This document shows positions 47,301 through 58,819 of a stretch of 64,000 nucleotides of DNA, in pieces. A model generated the notes under the pieces. The model had not been told where the DNA came from. It made no database searches and was given only the letters and a program-made list of their open reading frames with translations. Source of the DNA: Ectocarpus siliculosus (taxonomy: Eukaryota; Sar; Phaeophyceae; Ectocarpales; Ectocarpaceae); assembly GCA_000310025.1 (NCBI GenBank), contig FN649735.1, positions 3,902,108 through 3,966,107 of the forward strand, in the 5' to 3' direction. Numbering within the stretch: the first letter of the stretch is position 1; every line of letters starts with the position of its first letter. The position numbers and the translations under genes were made by a program.

Positions 47301-50300
47301 AGAGCAAGGCCATTGATCCACACTCTCCGCAAGCCTACGCGCAACGCTCTTCCGGGGTATGACCAAGAAGCAATCTCGGTGACTTTTAACTTCCAGATGT
47401 TACAAAGAACACGTGAAATACGACGACCGTCTGCGACTCTGCTAAACGAACAAGAATCGGGTAACAAATGTCGAGGCGACCGGAATCATACCTGTCCTCG
47501 AAATACCTCAAAGAAGACCACCGGGAGCATCTTCTGGCCCAGTATCCAATGCACGGGACATCCCACCACCACTCCATTGCCACGAGGCCAGCGAACGACC
47601 CAGCTTCGTCCGGCTCCACAGAATTTCCGGCCACTCTGCTGCAAAGGCCGGACAGCGATAGATTCCTCTCCGGATCTCCGGCTTCTTCTTTCCTCCAGCG
47701 ACGACAAAAGCCCCGGAGGAGAATCTACCACGAAATGCCCGCCTTTTCCTCCCCTTCCCTTTCCCCTGCCTCTGTCTGAGAACGTAACCCGAACCCACCA
47801 AGTTGGGGGGGTGCCTAGTGAAGAATCATCACTGTGGCCCTCCAGCGTGCTGACGGTCGTCGGCCATCCTTCTATTCCTTGTCCGTGGATGGCGAGTACC
47901 TCCAGGAGTACCTCTCCAGGACGTTGTGAAACTGTGTTGCGGGAGATGGTATTTGTCGCGCTTCCTAGCGGTGGTACCTGCCTTCCTTCTCCCAGCGACG
48001 AAACATTTGGGCGAGCTTGTGCGCAGTGGTTGTGTGGAGATGCGATCCAGGTATCGAGAGCGCGCCATGGCTTGCCGTCGGTGGTGGATTTTGCTGACAT
48101 ACTTCCGACTTGAGCGATCTCATGTGTAGGGGAGTTGGTCAGGGTACTTGGTTTCTGCCGGGACTCTGGACCTTTAACTTCCGCCCCCTGTTCTTGTGTC
48201 ACATCGCGATTTTGCCTGTGCTCCACCACAGGTGCTGTATCTGACAACGATACTCGTAACTGCACCTCTAAACGAGACGTAGCACTGGCAGTTTGACCCC
48301 CACTAGCCTCCGCCATCCCCAATCCGATGTGGTTCCTTTTCTGGCCGTTCTGTCCTTCGCCGAAGCAGTGGTAGGACATCGCCACCCATTTTGCCCCACC
48401 TTCGAAAACGTCGTTGATATCGCTCACGGCGATGGTCACCGTGTCTCTTCCTCGGTCCTTCTCTGCGACTCCTCCATGACGAAGAAAACTGCCACCGCTG
48501 CTGCTCTTGGTCTCCCGTGCCGTGTTCAGTCTCAACGTCAACACGTCGAGTTCTGTACAGGACGATTTGAGCAGTATATCGCCACATTGAGGCAACTCTT
48601 GCCCCGGTGAAAACATCTCGCCTGCTGTTGCCCCGCTTCTCCCATCGCCTCCAATATCAAAAGCAGAGGATCTTGTTTCTCCTCCAAGCTCAAGCGCAGC
48701 ACTAATGCCGACGACTCCAGTGACGTGTTGGTTCACCTGTAGCCCCAACCTGCCTCCTTCAGCGTATCGAATGCGAATCCCCATCGTCTCTACTCGAACT
48801 GTGCCCGCTGTTTGTTGGATCGCGCAGCCTTCTCTTTCCGATGGCAAAACCTCAGCCTCCCCGGTCAGCACCACCCCGAAATCGATATTGATTTGTCCCG
48901 TGATCGCCGAATATTGGCGACAGGCCTTCTCTCCTGAAGCGATCGTTCCTTGCGTACGAGAAAAACGTCCCTGTGAATTCTTCTCAAAACCCAGGTTTGG
49001 CTCGTTGCTAACTTCGCTGCGCTTGGATTGACCTTGTGGCCCCTTGCTTTTCCAGACCGGCACACGAAGATTTTTGAATGAGCTTCCGGGGCGACGCAAT
49101 ACCTCTGGCAGGGCCAGATCGCACCGGCCTACCGACCTACCCGACACGATCTCCAACCGCATCGTGGGTGTACAAGGGCCGAATTTTCCTCCCGAAACCA
49201 TGCGTGCAACGTCTGGTCCTGACGGTAGTGCTAGCACTTGATGACCCACTTGAAGACCCCTGGCCTCTCCGCCAACAAGGTATTCCACGAAGCGTTCGGT
49301 CGAACAAGAGCCGTTCGGTGTAGTTTTGCTGCCTTGTTGCTCACTTGTAGAGCGTTCGACGGTATCATGTGAAGTTGTTGCCGGAGTACAGCGAGCGATG
49401 CTGTATGCTCCCGGTTGGAGGCTTATTCTCACGTACGGAGGTGTTGCTGGGACAACACTAGCTGTAGGCAAGAGAAGGCTGCGTACCAGCACTCGAATCT
49501 CTGCACTTCCCAGCGGGTACGAGGGAATGAGCGGAAGCATAGCAGCTGCGACGTCGAGTGATGGAGTGTCTGATTGGGAAACTCCCTGGATGGCGTGCAA
49601 GCGTGAAACCCCATTGGAATGTGTTTCGCAAGAATTAGTTGCTCTACTTTCAACGGCAGGTTGTTGACCTCTCGTTTGTGTCTTCACGGCGGAGTGATGA
49701 TCTAGTTCTGAGATGGTTGTCCCAACGACTTCCCCCGGCGTGTCCGGTTTTTCAGGATCACCGCGGACAGCTAGCTCCTCCCGTTGACTTTGAGAGGCAT
49801 GTTGTTGCTGTTGCACGTGGAATTGCCCACGACCTTCTACGCTGTGGGTGCTTGAGCCCGTGGCCAGGGGCTCGATGGCTGCAGATGTTCCGGCACTACT
49901 TTGCAATGAATCTGGCATTGAAAGAGGGGTCGAGGCGCTCTTATTGCTTGCGCTAGACATGGATAACTCGAAGAAGAGGTCCTCGTCTTCGTTGCCTTCG
50001 CTCACATCGTGAGAGCCAGTGGTGGTGATTATATCCGCTCGGGTGATGTGGGGGTCAGGCGTCGGATTGCTGTTTCCGTTGGAGACAGGGAGGCCGTCCG
50101 GTACGTCTCCGTTCAATGTTCGGGGGGTGGCCATCCAAGCACGTATGGCGATGCTGCCAATTTCGCGGCTATGTTCCTCAACAGGAAATATCCTGTAAGG
50201 AGAACGCGTGGGTGTGTTGTAGGGGTATGGAGTGCAGGGAAGGGGCCTTTTCGAGTCGAGCTACAGTATTCTGGGACCTACGAATCCTCCTGGCGAGGGA

Positions 50301-50956
50301 CACGGTATTCCCATGTGACTCATCCCAGAGGTATGGGCAAGGACTACAGCATGGTGGATGGTGCACATCGCGAGACGTCGAGGCCTACTTGTAGTCTAGA
50401 CTGCCGCCCGACGAGACCGTGGCCGAGACCCTACAGCAGTCTTCTTCGTCACGCAAGAGACCGAAGAAGTAGGGGTCGACAACCCCCTGTACGAAGTCAC
50501 ACGAGACTGTACCCCCACTTATCATGCATGCCGTATGTACCACTACTACATCTCCTGAACGCATGATATGGCTGATGTGTCTCACCTTTCGACGGCCTGC
50601 TTCTCCGAGGTCCCCAGGTCCTGCGGTGCCGGCAGAGTAACCTCACCAAAGGCATCGAGCATGACTTTCGAGACTTCTGCCGAATTGCCCATCTGTTGTT
50701 TCTGCCACAGTGACACTTCCAGCTCGATCGCTGCTGAGTCCCGTTCGCCACCCCTTACCCCCGTTGCATTCACCACCAAAAACACGGGTTTTGCATTGAT
50801 CCACTCGGAGCAGATAGCAGAGTCTGCAGATGCCTGGCCATGACCCCACGCTGTGATCCTTGCGAACGCGGTAGGTTCCACAGGAAGATGCGTGTGCTGT
50901 CGGATTTGTACAGCAAGCACTGCTGGTTTTGTTGTGTTGCCGTGCTCCATTGCCGT
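38348..50956 (-). CDS. Large multi-C2-domain protein (C2CD3-like organisation, tentative)
   Basis: Exons with consistent splice sites: 50956-50586, 50192-47492 (900 codons), 44824-44503, 42306-42022, 40831-40469, 39959-39590 and one starting 39444. Further coding-looking blocks lie near 47131-46757, 44034-43859, 41390-41110 and 38592-38348, with unresolved edges. Several segments have C2 beta-sandwich character. Examples are PAVLAVQIRQHTHLPVEPTA, VERIFPVEEHSREIGSIAIR, EIRVLVRSLLLP...PYVRI, VLLEVLAIHGQGI...WWVRVTF, RWYPLRFSGNG...DIHLRI and RGVLQFVASEL. The organisation, C2-like modules joined by Ser/Gly-rich linkers, recalls the centriolar protein C2CD3, but I cannot show homology. Start: the ATG at 50950 just after a strong acceptor is possible, though a coding exon may lie further upstream. 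An in-frame stop at 43859 means one junction there is unsolved. Confidence 0.6.
41831..41946 (+). repeat. Tandem duplication, 58-bp unit, two copies
   Basis: Units beginning AGGTCGCTGTAGGCTTAACA at 41831 and 41889 differ at about four positions. They lie in an intron of the multi-C2 locus. Confidence 0.85.
47492..50192 (-). CDS. 2.7-kb exon of the multi-C2 gene
   Basis: This exon is listed separately because it is much longer than any other in the window. It is entered at a TTCTCCTTACAG acceptor in phase with the previous exon (split Arg codon) and leaves at CAG|GTATGA, though GAG|GTATTT 15 bases earlier is also possible. Its 900 codons hold the end of one C2-like domain. A Ser/Thr/Gln-rich linker of ~200 residues follows, then at least two more C2-like regions: one centred on LRLEIVSGRSVGRCDLALPE-type sequence and a last one starting RPGEVLLEVLAIHGQGIEGW. 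Cysteines are few and no enzyme motif is visible. Confidence 0.75.
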
Positions 50957-51390
50957 CTGAAGAAGATAAATATCAAGACGGGAGATATGACAGGAGCAAA
51001 TGCCGATCGTTGCTGCACACCATAGGCGCAATCCTCGGCGCCCGATCCTCAGATAGGCATTCTGGGATCCTGGGTCCACTTCCGCATCAGTCGCATGAGA
51101 GAGAACTTAGACCTAAAAGCATCATATCAATTTCTGCCTCAAAATCATGGCGAGATCTACAGATAAGGATCGGATCGCAGGTCGCAGGTGGCAGGTCGTT
51201 TTGGTTCTCGCGCAAAGGAACCAACCGTTCGGGGTGCCGAGAACTTTATTTTTTTTACGGCGCGAGGGAGAATCAGAGGACAAAAAGAGCCGTCGCATAG
51301 ATACAAGTGCATACGTTCGTGCCCCCGCATCCTCCTCTCTCCCTCCTTGCCCTTTTCCTGTATCTTTGTCCCTCACCAGCACAGAGGGCA
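50957..51390. promoter_or_regulatory. Probable shared region between divergent genes
   Basis: About 430 bases separate the first recognised exon of the minus-strand multi-C2 gene from the ATG of the small plus-strand gene. The end next to the plus-strand ATG is CT-rich (51320-51385). If the minus-strand gene starts here, this is a bidirectional promoter that also contains a 5'-UTR intron of the minus-strand gene. This rests on gene order alone. Confidence 0.35.
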
Positions 51391-51776
51391 ATGTCTTCCG
51401 ACACGGGTGTGGTGGGAACTGACCCGCCGTCGACCCCACAGCAGTGCGAACATGGTGACCCTCTGGATGGCTTTAACTGCAAGCTGACCGGGTAAGAGAG
51501 CTACACGCCCATTCCCCCATTGCTCAACCACGTATCTGACGACCTTCCAGCTATGAAGATGGCCTTATCATGCAATTGTCCCGTTCTTGCCTTGGACCCC
51601 GTCGTGGGCTCGCGGGGAGCAAGGGTCTGGTGATGTTTTCGTGTTCAACAACCCGCCGGCCTCCGGCACCCTCGATGTTGAACCGTCCTGCCCTGTTCGG
51701 GGAAAAGAAAAAAGAAAAGAGCAATGAAGTCGCCTCTACCCTCCGCCAAAGGAAGTCTCTCTCGCTGGTATTATAG
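51391..51776 (+). CDS. Small two-exon gene, unknown function
   Basis: Exon 1 is 51391-51491 (ATG; MSSDTGVVGTDPPSTPQQCE, then HGDPLDGFNCKLTG), ending GG|GTAAGA in phase 2. Exon 2 starts at 51551 after the GACCTTCCAG acceptor, completes the Gly codon and runs to TAG at 51774-51776. The product is 108 residues. It is hydrophilic with a basic C-terminus (KKKEKSNEV...RQRKSLSLVL). I do not recognise the family. Another frame in exon 2, reading GDVFVFNNPPASGTLDVEPS and ending KEKRKEQ, looks at least as protein-like. A second intron or a frameshift near 51580-51625 is therefore possible. The start and first junction are the firmest parts. Confidence 0.5.
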
Positions 51777-54700
51777 CAAGATGAGATCCTTGACCTGTTG
51801 AGGATCAACTGACGGTTTGCTTTTCCCTCCGGACTTCCAACCGGAAACTGATATCGTAGAGCAACTTCTTTCGGCTTGTAGGCAAGTCATACGGCCAGTT
51901 CGCTACATATCTTGGTGATGACGTGTACCAACAGTCGCACCCGTAACAGATGTAAGAAGATGCAACTCTGTGGGTCACACCGCGCATGATCCTCGTGCCA
52001 GTGCAAGACTAAGCAACTGCTGGATGCTGCGGTTGTGGAGACGGTGGATCGTGAAAGGTAGTCTGGACCCGGACTCTTTGGATCGCAGCTGCAGCCCCAG
52101 ATCTGGGCGTGCGAACGCTCATGCATGTCGCCGCGCTCCGTGAAGTCCTCAACTGACTTCGTTGATAACACTTTTAAAGTGCACACAATCTGCTTCAACC
52201 AGCCACGGTGTCTCCGGGATCGTCTTGGATGTTAGAATATGTTTTTGAATATTTGAGGGAAGGCATGGTAACGTGGTAGCGACAAGTCCAAAACCACTGC
52301 TCTCTGCGGCAACTACAGTAAGGGATTGTTTCGCAACACTTGCCGACTACTTCTGAAGTACTTGAGTCGTTCGCATCTCGTGTGTGTTAGCTGGATGCTC
52401 TTGCGGTCGTTTTTCGATGCAGCAGTATCAGTCGAAACCAATCGATGTTCCTTTCCCACTCCGTCATCCATGTTTCACCTCCTTCTTGGCCGTTTTTTCA
52501 CGTTGACCTCTTCCCGTCCCCCGATTTCCTTGGCTGATGGTTGCATTCTTGAGACCCGAAACCTCTTTGGGTTGAGATTAAGCGGGCGTACACGGCGCGA
52601 CAGAAAGAAAAACCGGTGCGTTGCAACGACTACGTACGCTTTGTTTGGCGCCAAGCCTCAACGGCATATGGACACGTTGATCGGCTTGTTCTGAATAGTT
52701 GGAGCGCCTCTTCCGTCGTGGTGCTCGTAGGGGGATCACGGGGAGGCAGTCCCTCGAACGGGCGCGGTCCTGTGCTCGTGGGTGTTATGTCCAACACTTT
52801 CAACAGACTTGATCACCCTTCTCGTGCACGGTACATGTGTTCGGAAACGACTGAAGGTGGGCGTGGACTAATCAGCTAGGCTCATTTCCACGCTGATGAA
52901 AAGTATGTACCCGACTGCGTCACTTTTTGACCTTAGAAGGCGGTACCCATGTGTGTCGTTTGCCCTTTTCTTTTTTGGGTCTGTCGTAGTCTGTGTCTTC
53001 CTGCAAGGGAACCACCCCGTGAGCAATGCTTGCCACTGTTCCTACACCACATCTCACGCTCTGGTCGACCGTGCACGTTTTGAACACGCGCGGCGTCAAC
53101 TCGATGCGAGCATCGTCACGAAACGTTGTCTAGACATGCGCTGACCTGGTACCCGCTGTAAAGACTGCTATGGACGCTTTGGGATAGGTGTACTGATTGT
53201 AAAAAGTACAAACGCGTGAAATGTGTTGTGGATGATCGCATGACCCTCCCACCCCCCCCCTCTCTCTCTCTCCGCTCACTCTCTTCCCTCCACCAGGTGG
53301 TATCTGGTACTGTTTTGGGTGGGGCTTTTCTGCATCTTTTGTGCGATCGTCAGGCTGCGTTCCTGGTGCACGGTGACCCCGGTCATTCGATGTTGCCGGA
53401 GGTGGTTTCGCTGCGAGAAACATGGTACGCATCATGCTGTTGGTGTTGTATTTTTCGTCTTTGGGAGGGCCGTATTCGAACCAGCCTGACAACACCCTCT
53501 CTGTCACACGGCATTGATCACAATGTTGACAAACGCTTGGCTTCTTTCGTCCAAAAGCACGATTCCCGTTGGAATATAGTGGCTCGGACGCGCCGGGTTT
53601 CTGGCCCTGTTCTTCCTATTTGCGTGTTGGCATTGGCCTACACTGCAGAATATCAGGACGACAGATATGAACAAAGAACATCGCTTTTTGATGATCAACG
53701 TTTGTGTTCACGGGAAAATATGGCAGCTATCAAGAACACTACGACAATTCTATCAACGTTGAAAACCCCAGCGGCCATCCCGACGTCCCCGGTCCGGTTT
53801 TCAGTTCCCACCCCGACCGCCCGTCCGTTCGTCCGCAGTAGGAGGGCGGCGATTTGGACCTGGTTCCCTTTCGGGGTAATATGTATCTCCGGACCAGAAT
53901 GTTGCCCCATTTCCAGCCATTTGTGCTAAGTACTGTGTCAACCTTGAAGTAGGGCAGGCATCCCACGTGTGGCGGGTGTCCTGCCATCCTTGCCGTATAT
54001 TCGTACCAGTGGTCGTTTTTTCTGGCCTCTTGGATAGGAAAATGCTAGAAGCTCCACACTTCTTCTACCTGCTACCACACGCGAGCACATGTGACCATCT
54101 CATTCGGGTACCCCCCTCCCGCCGCAGCCGCAACTCGAGTTTGTATCTATCCGTCGAAAGCCATTTACTTTGAAATGTTCGCCCGGTTTCTGAACATCCA
54201 GGGAGGCAACCAAACGGCGTTGTCGTAAGGCAGGAACAACAGCAGCAGGAGCAGCAGGAGCAGCAGCAGCAGCAACGTCGTGATCGTGGTCGGCGGCGAG
54301 CATCAGGAGAGTGGGAAAAATGCAATGCCCGTGATGACAAGGTTGGTGCTGCAACTTCTTCGATGGGAATCTAAGGCCGCAGGAAACCCACTGTCGGCAC
54401 GTTCGGCTTAAGCTGTTGGCAGCCCCACCTATTTAGCACAAGAGCATGCCAGAGATACCAACGCCGCCATCCTCTCTGCCGGACGACGTCTCGACAGGAC
54501 AAAAATGAGTGAGTGGATGTCTCCAAATCCGTTCATTGACTGGATGTGTCCTGCGAGGTCCTGCAACAAGATGACACAGGACCGTTGGCTGTGGTAGAAC
54601 CGTTGGTCCTGTTCGGAAGGTCTCCGGGATCAAGACTTCGATACTGCTGATGCTTTGTTGCTGTCCTCAAGCACCTACCCATGCGCGTTCGCCGTCTTGA

Positions 54701-55469
54701 AGGCAGTGTTCACCGGCAGGCCTTTTCGTTTGGTGTAGACGTTTCAGTTCAACACTGGTAGCGATAGGTACCCACACTTACACTCATGGTACAGGGGCAC
54801 GGAAGTTATGGACCCCATTGACGGTAGCGGGGTTGGCCTTCGGCCGGTGGTTCCCCTCGGTGCCCAAGATGGTCGTTACAGCGATGGAACACGAAGAACA
54901 CAAATGCGGGGGAAGATAGCGTGGTGTTAGGCTTGACGAGAATAAAAGGCTTTCATGCGAAGTCTTTTGCAACACAACCTCAACACCAACGAAAAAGGAA
55001 AGATGAGGGGAAACTCCAAGTAATGAAACCATCGTGCGTGCTTTTCTTTTCTTCGACGAAAGTGCGGTCCATCGCGAAATTCATCTTGTGTTCTCTGTAA
55101 GACCCTTAGCGTCCGCAAATAGCCGAGAGGCATACCTCTTCATGGCCTTGTGGTGAACACCTGATAAGGTCTCCACGTTTGTCTTTCTCGGCGAATATCT
55201 GAATCTCATCGAGCGGGTCCTAATACTTTCGGTTGATCCTATGTTGTCTGTTAGCCGCTGTTGTGTTTCACCACATAGGCCATAAGTAAGATTCCACCGC
55301 AATCTCTGTTTCCGTCAACTGTGACTCCCCACCCCACCTCACGCCCCCCTGCCCTGCCCCTCCCGCCACCGTCCTGTGCCTCAATCACTTAGCGTGCGCA
55401 GTCGAAATCACACCATCAACGGTATTTCCGTTGGCACCAAGACAATCTCCTCAATATACCTCCCGAACA
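51777..55469. other. Intergenic region without supported genes
   Basis: Only short overlapping frames were seen. A 103-codon minus-strand frame (51887-52198) could be an upstream exon of the multi-C2 gene, but no acceptor/donor pair joins it in phase. A (GCA)n microsatellite lies at about 54238-54274. C-rich runs occur near 53250-53260. Confidence 0.4.
54238..54274 (+). repeat. (GCA/GGAGCA)n microsatellite
   Basis: Interrupted CAG/GCA units, about twelve triplets. Minus-strand reading gives poly-Cys or poly-Ala shadow peptides. Confidence 0.85.
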
Positions 55470-55885
55470 TGAGTTCGGCGTGCGCCGGTCTCCCGCATTC
55501 ACCACGACGCCAACGCCACGGGCGTCAAGAACAACGTCGGGCTTGGCGCCGCCGACATGGCGACATCACCGCCATCACTCCCAAGCCCAGCACCGTCCTC
55601 AAGAGCGACGCGCGTCGTTTTCGAGGGGAAGTAGTAGGTCGTCCATGTCAAGCACCAGCGGGTCGTGCAGCAGGTCCGTGCTCTTGGTCGCCGCTACGTC
55701 AAGGACATCAACTCGTACCAGAACGACCACCACGCTCACATCAGGCACAACGACAACAATAGGCACAACGTCGGCTCGCGGACGAGAAGGGCGGTGGCAG
55801 TCGTGGACGACCCTGGGATTGGAGCCGAGGCCACCTTGACAGGAGGCGGTTGGATGGGTGCAGCAAACGGCCGCCTTTAAGTCCA
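55470..55885 (+). pseudogene. Possible frameshifted coding relic
   Basis: Protein-like stretches appear in all three plus-strand frames one after another: HDANATGVKNNVGLGAADMA near 55500-55565, then GDITAITPKPSTVLKSDARR near 55556-55620, then VKHQRVVQQVRALGRRYVKD and INSYQNDHHAHIRHNDNN near 55645-55760. Base composition is much more GC-rich and exon-like than the flanks. This is what a gene broken by small indels looks like. Short exons with missed introns are an alternative. I do not recognise the family. Confidence 0.35.
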
Positions 55886-57540
55886 AGTATCCATCGTTTC
55901 GCGATTGTGTCAGTGTCAGTAACGTCACAGGTGGGTACTGTTTTTGCGTGGGCACTGTTTTGTGTTGGTGCTCGTTGTGAAAAAGAGAAGGACCGGCCTA
56001 TTCTTCCGTACTTTTCTGTTCGGTTTCATCCGCGAGTTGTCGGATCTATCCCGCGATGGCGATATGGTTTCTAATCAAGTTCGAGTGGAGGCCACTCATC
56101 ATTGGAATAAAACGTGCGTGTTTGTTAGTACGAGCAGTTTTCTCCAAAGTTCTGTCTGCTTTGTGCTGTTTGGTCGTGGCCCATGGGAGCCGAGGAATGC
56201 GCTTTATCACGGCGGAGTGTGTGAGTACGATGGAGTGTATGAGCAGCCGATGAGCTCGCGTGTGGAGGGCGCGGATAGAGACATAGAACCAACGCACCCG
56301 TCTACGCTGCCCGGCGAAGAACGGGGGTGCGGGAGGAGTCCACCCGATTGCGACCCGCTTCTATCCACAATATGCCTAACGTCTCGCTCACCAAATACTG
56401 ACGAATAGACGTCACGGCCGTTGTATCACGATGAATTCGTACGCTCACGTGTGACTACCACGTGTGAATACCCGTGCACTGAAACGGTAGCGTGTGAGAT
56501 CGGAATCAAAATCTAAGGAAGGAGTCGTTGGAATCGTAGGCAGTGAGCTAAATCGTGATATCTTTGGGTGTTGGAGGTTGTGCGCACCATCCGCGTAAGC
56601 TCACAAGAGCCTAGGGCGGCCACGTGAGACCTTGAGGAGTGCTAGAGTGCTTGTGGACACCCTGGATTTGCATCTTGTCGTTCATAGCCGGTTCAAGCTT
56701 CCTAAACAATTTTTCCTGTTGCCGATGCGTCCTGCGACTGAGTATTTGCCGTAGGAAGGGCCGGAATTTACACCCGGGTGCAGTATAGGATGGACGAATG
56801 AACTTGCGTACACATAAATTAATCAGCACAGGGGAAAGCCAGGACAGTGCGGGTGACCGCTATTATAGGCACATTCGCTGAACTTGGCGATAGCGTGGGA
56901 AGTGCGGGGGGGCGTTTCCTCTTCCTCGCCTTGGTAAAGCTGAATACGATTTCCAACTACTGTACCTCCTCGTCGCAGATACCACCCGCAACTCCCTAGA
57001 ACCAGTATTCGCCCACGCTGTATCGCCTCGGTTTGGATGAAGATCGGCTCTCTGCCAGTTGTCACGGCCTTCCTCGAAGGTAAAGTTCTGCTTTCGAGCC
57101 CCGATCGCGGCGGTCTTAGTTCGGTCGACATCGCTAAGCCCGCCTCCTCGTCGTCCCCGCGGAGGTCAAAGCAGAAGGAGCGGTTGCCATGTCCGCCTTC
57201 CCTCCTTTTCGTTCGGTTATTCTGTGTTGTTTCTGCGCCTACACAATGCCTGTCTACAATGAAACTCTCACCAGGCTTGCCATGTCCACAGCTTTTGATT
57301 GAGTCAAGCATGCCCTCGACAGCTTCGAAAGCCTTGCTGAAAAAAGAAATCTCAGGTCGTTGACCGGTGGGGCTTTCCGCCCTCCTGGCTCCTCATCTCA
57401 CTTCTTCTAAGTATTCAATCTCACTTTCCTCCTTACTCAGAAGCTGTAGGCTTCGGTGGCTCCGACCTATATTCATTGGCCTTCTTATTCCGATTCCCCC
57501 ACCTTTGTCCGACCGTGTCTCAAAGGCTGATCTCGACCTA
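55886..57540. other. Intergenic region without supported genes
   Basis: Several 60-160-codon frames overlap on both strands (for example 55944-56408 and 56823-57311), but none shows a domain, a signal sequence or matching splice sites. I see nothing else in it. Confidence 0.4.
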
Positions 57541-57544
57541 TGGC

Positions 57545-58240
57545 TCACGTCTCGCGACATGTTGCTCCAGACGCGTGCAACCATGCGCGTAGTTTGAACG
57601 GTCGTCTCCTGTCTTAATCGCTCGTTTTTGCTTCTCGAGCATTGACGTCGGTAAAAATCGAATCTCAAAGCCCGCTAGGCAGGATATCAAAGTTAAATGA
57701 TTGTGTCAGGTGGTGGTTTAGAGCAATGAAAGTGAGTTCGGGCCGAGTGAGTTTCCAGCGCGATATTGTGCCGAAAGCCATGACACGACGAAAGCGCATC
57801 CGGCGAGTCGACGGGTAAGCAAATTGTACGTTGTGCCAGAAGTGTGCGACCATGCGCGCTTGTTTCGGTCCTTTTGCACGGTTGGTCTTCTGTCTTCCTG
57901 TCTTTATCGCTCTTTTTAGCTTCACGAACAACGCCGGAAACAATCGAATCTCGCCGTCAGCGTGGCAGCAACCACGGCATAATTCTCATTTCAGAGGTGT
58001 TTTAGTAATGAAAATATATGTGTGCCGAGTGAGTTTCCGACGCGACCTACATAGAACCAATCGTTATCTTAGCAAGATACGGTTCGCCGATGCGCCGGCA
58101 TGCTGCATACGCCTGAAATGTGCGACCGTGAGGGATCGTGTGCGACCATTCGCCCTGTTTCTCTCCTCTTCACGGTTCGCCGTCTTCCTGTCTCTGTCGC
58201 TCGTTTTTTGTGATCTTGGTGAATGGCATGTTTTAAAATT
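57545..58240 (+). repeat. Degenerate tandem repeat, ~270-300-bp unit, about three copies
   Basis: Each unit carries a GCGTGCAACCATGCGCG-like motif, then a CTGTCTYTRTCGCTCKTTTTT-like pyrimidine block and, in two copies, AATCGAATCTC and GCCGAGTGAGTTTCC. The anchors fall near 57575, 57840 and 58135. Copies are diverged with small indels, so this is an old array. Confidence 0.6.
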
Positions 58241-58819
58241 TCTTGGTGAATCTCATCTAGGGATTCAGAGGAGTGAATTCATTCTTTGTGAAGTCTATCT
58301 CAACCATGTTGTGAAAGATCAAATGTATATCAGAAACCGAAAGGCCTCATCATCAGCACAGAAAATGTTTCTCTTTGTTGGATAGTCATTGCACCTTTTG
58401 GGGTATTTGCTTTGTTGCACAGCAAGTATAATTTATTGCGATAATACATTTCTTTGGGTACTTGGCCTGTGGCCACGGTTGGAAGGTGTGTGACTGACTG
58501 ACTGAGAAGCTACTGGGACGGCTGTTTACAATATCACCACAACAGCGAACGGTGACCGGTGAGTTTCTCTAGCACCACACTACCCTTGCTCTTCCCCAGA
58601 TGGATAGGAGTCCGCGGTTGATTAGCAATGGGAATGAACGTAGTGTTGCACCGCGACTAACATATGAATCTACGGTTGTTCCACGAGCGTCTGATGTTTC
58701 AGTTTTTGTTTCCATTCGCCGTCGGGTCGTGATCTGTCAACAACGCAGTGTACTCAGCCAGCAGCTAATCAAACCCGCTCAAAAACAAATCAGCTTCAGA
58801 CAGGCAAAGCCGACGATAC

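Noticed and set aside
51887-52198. 103-codon minus-strand frame as first exon of the multi-C2 gene
   Set aside because: It could not be joined in phase to the exon at 50956.
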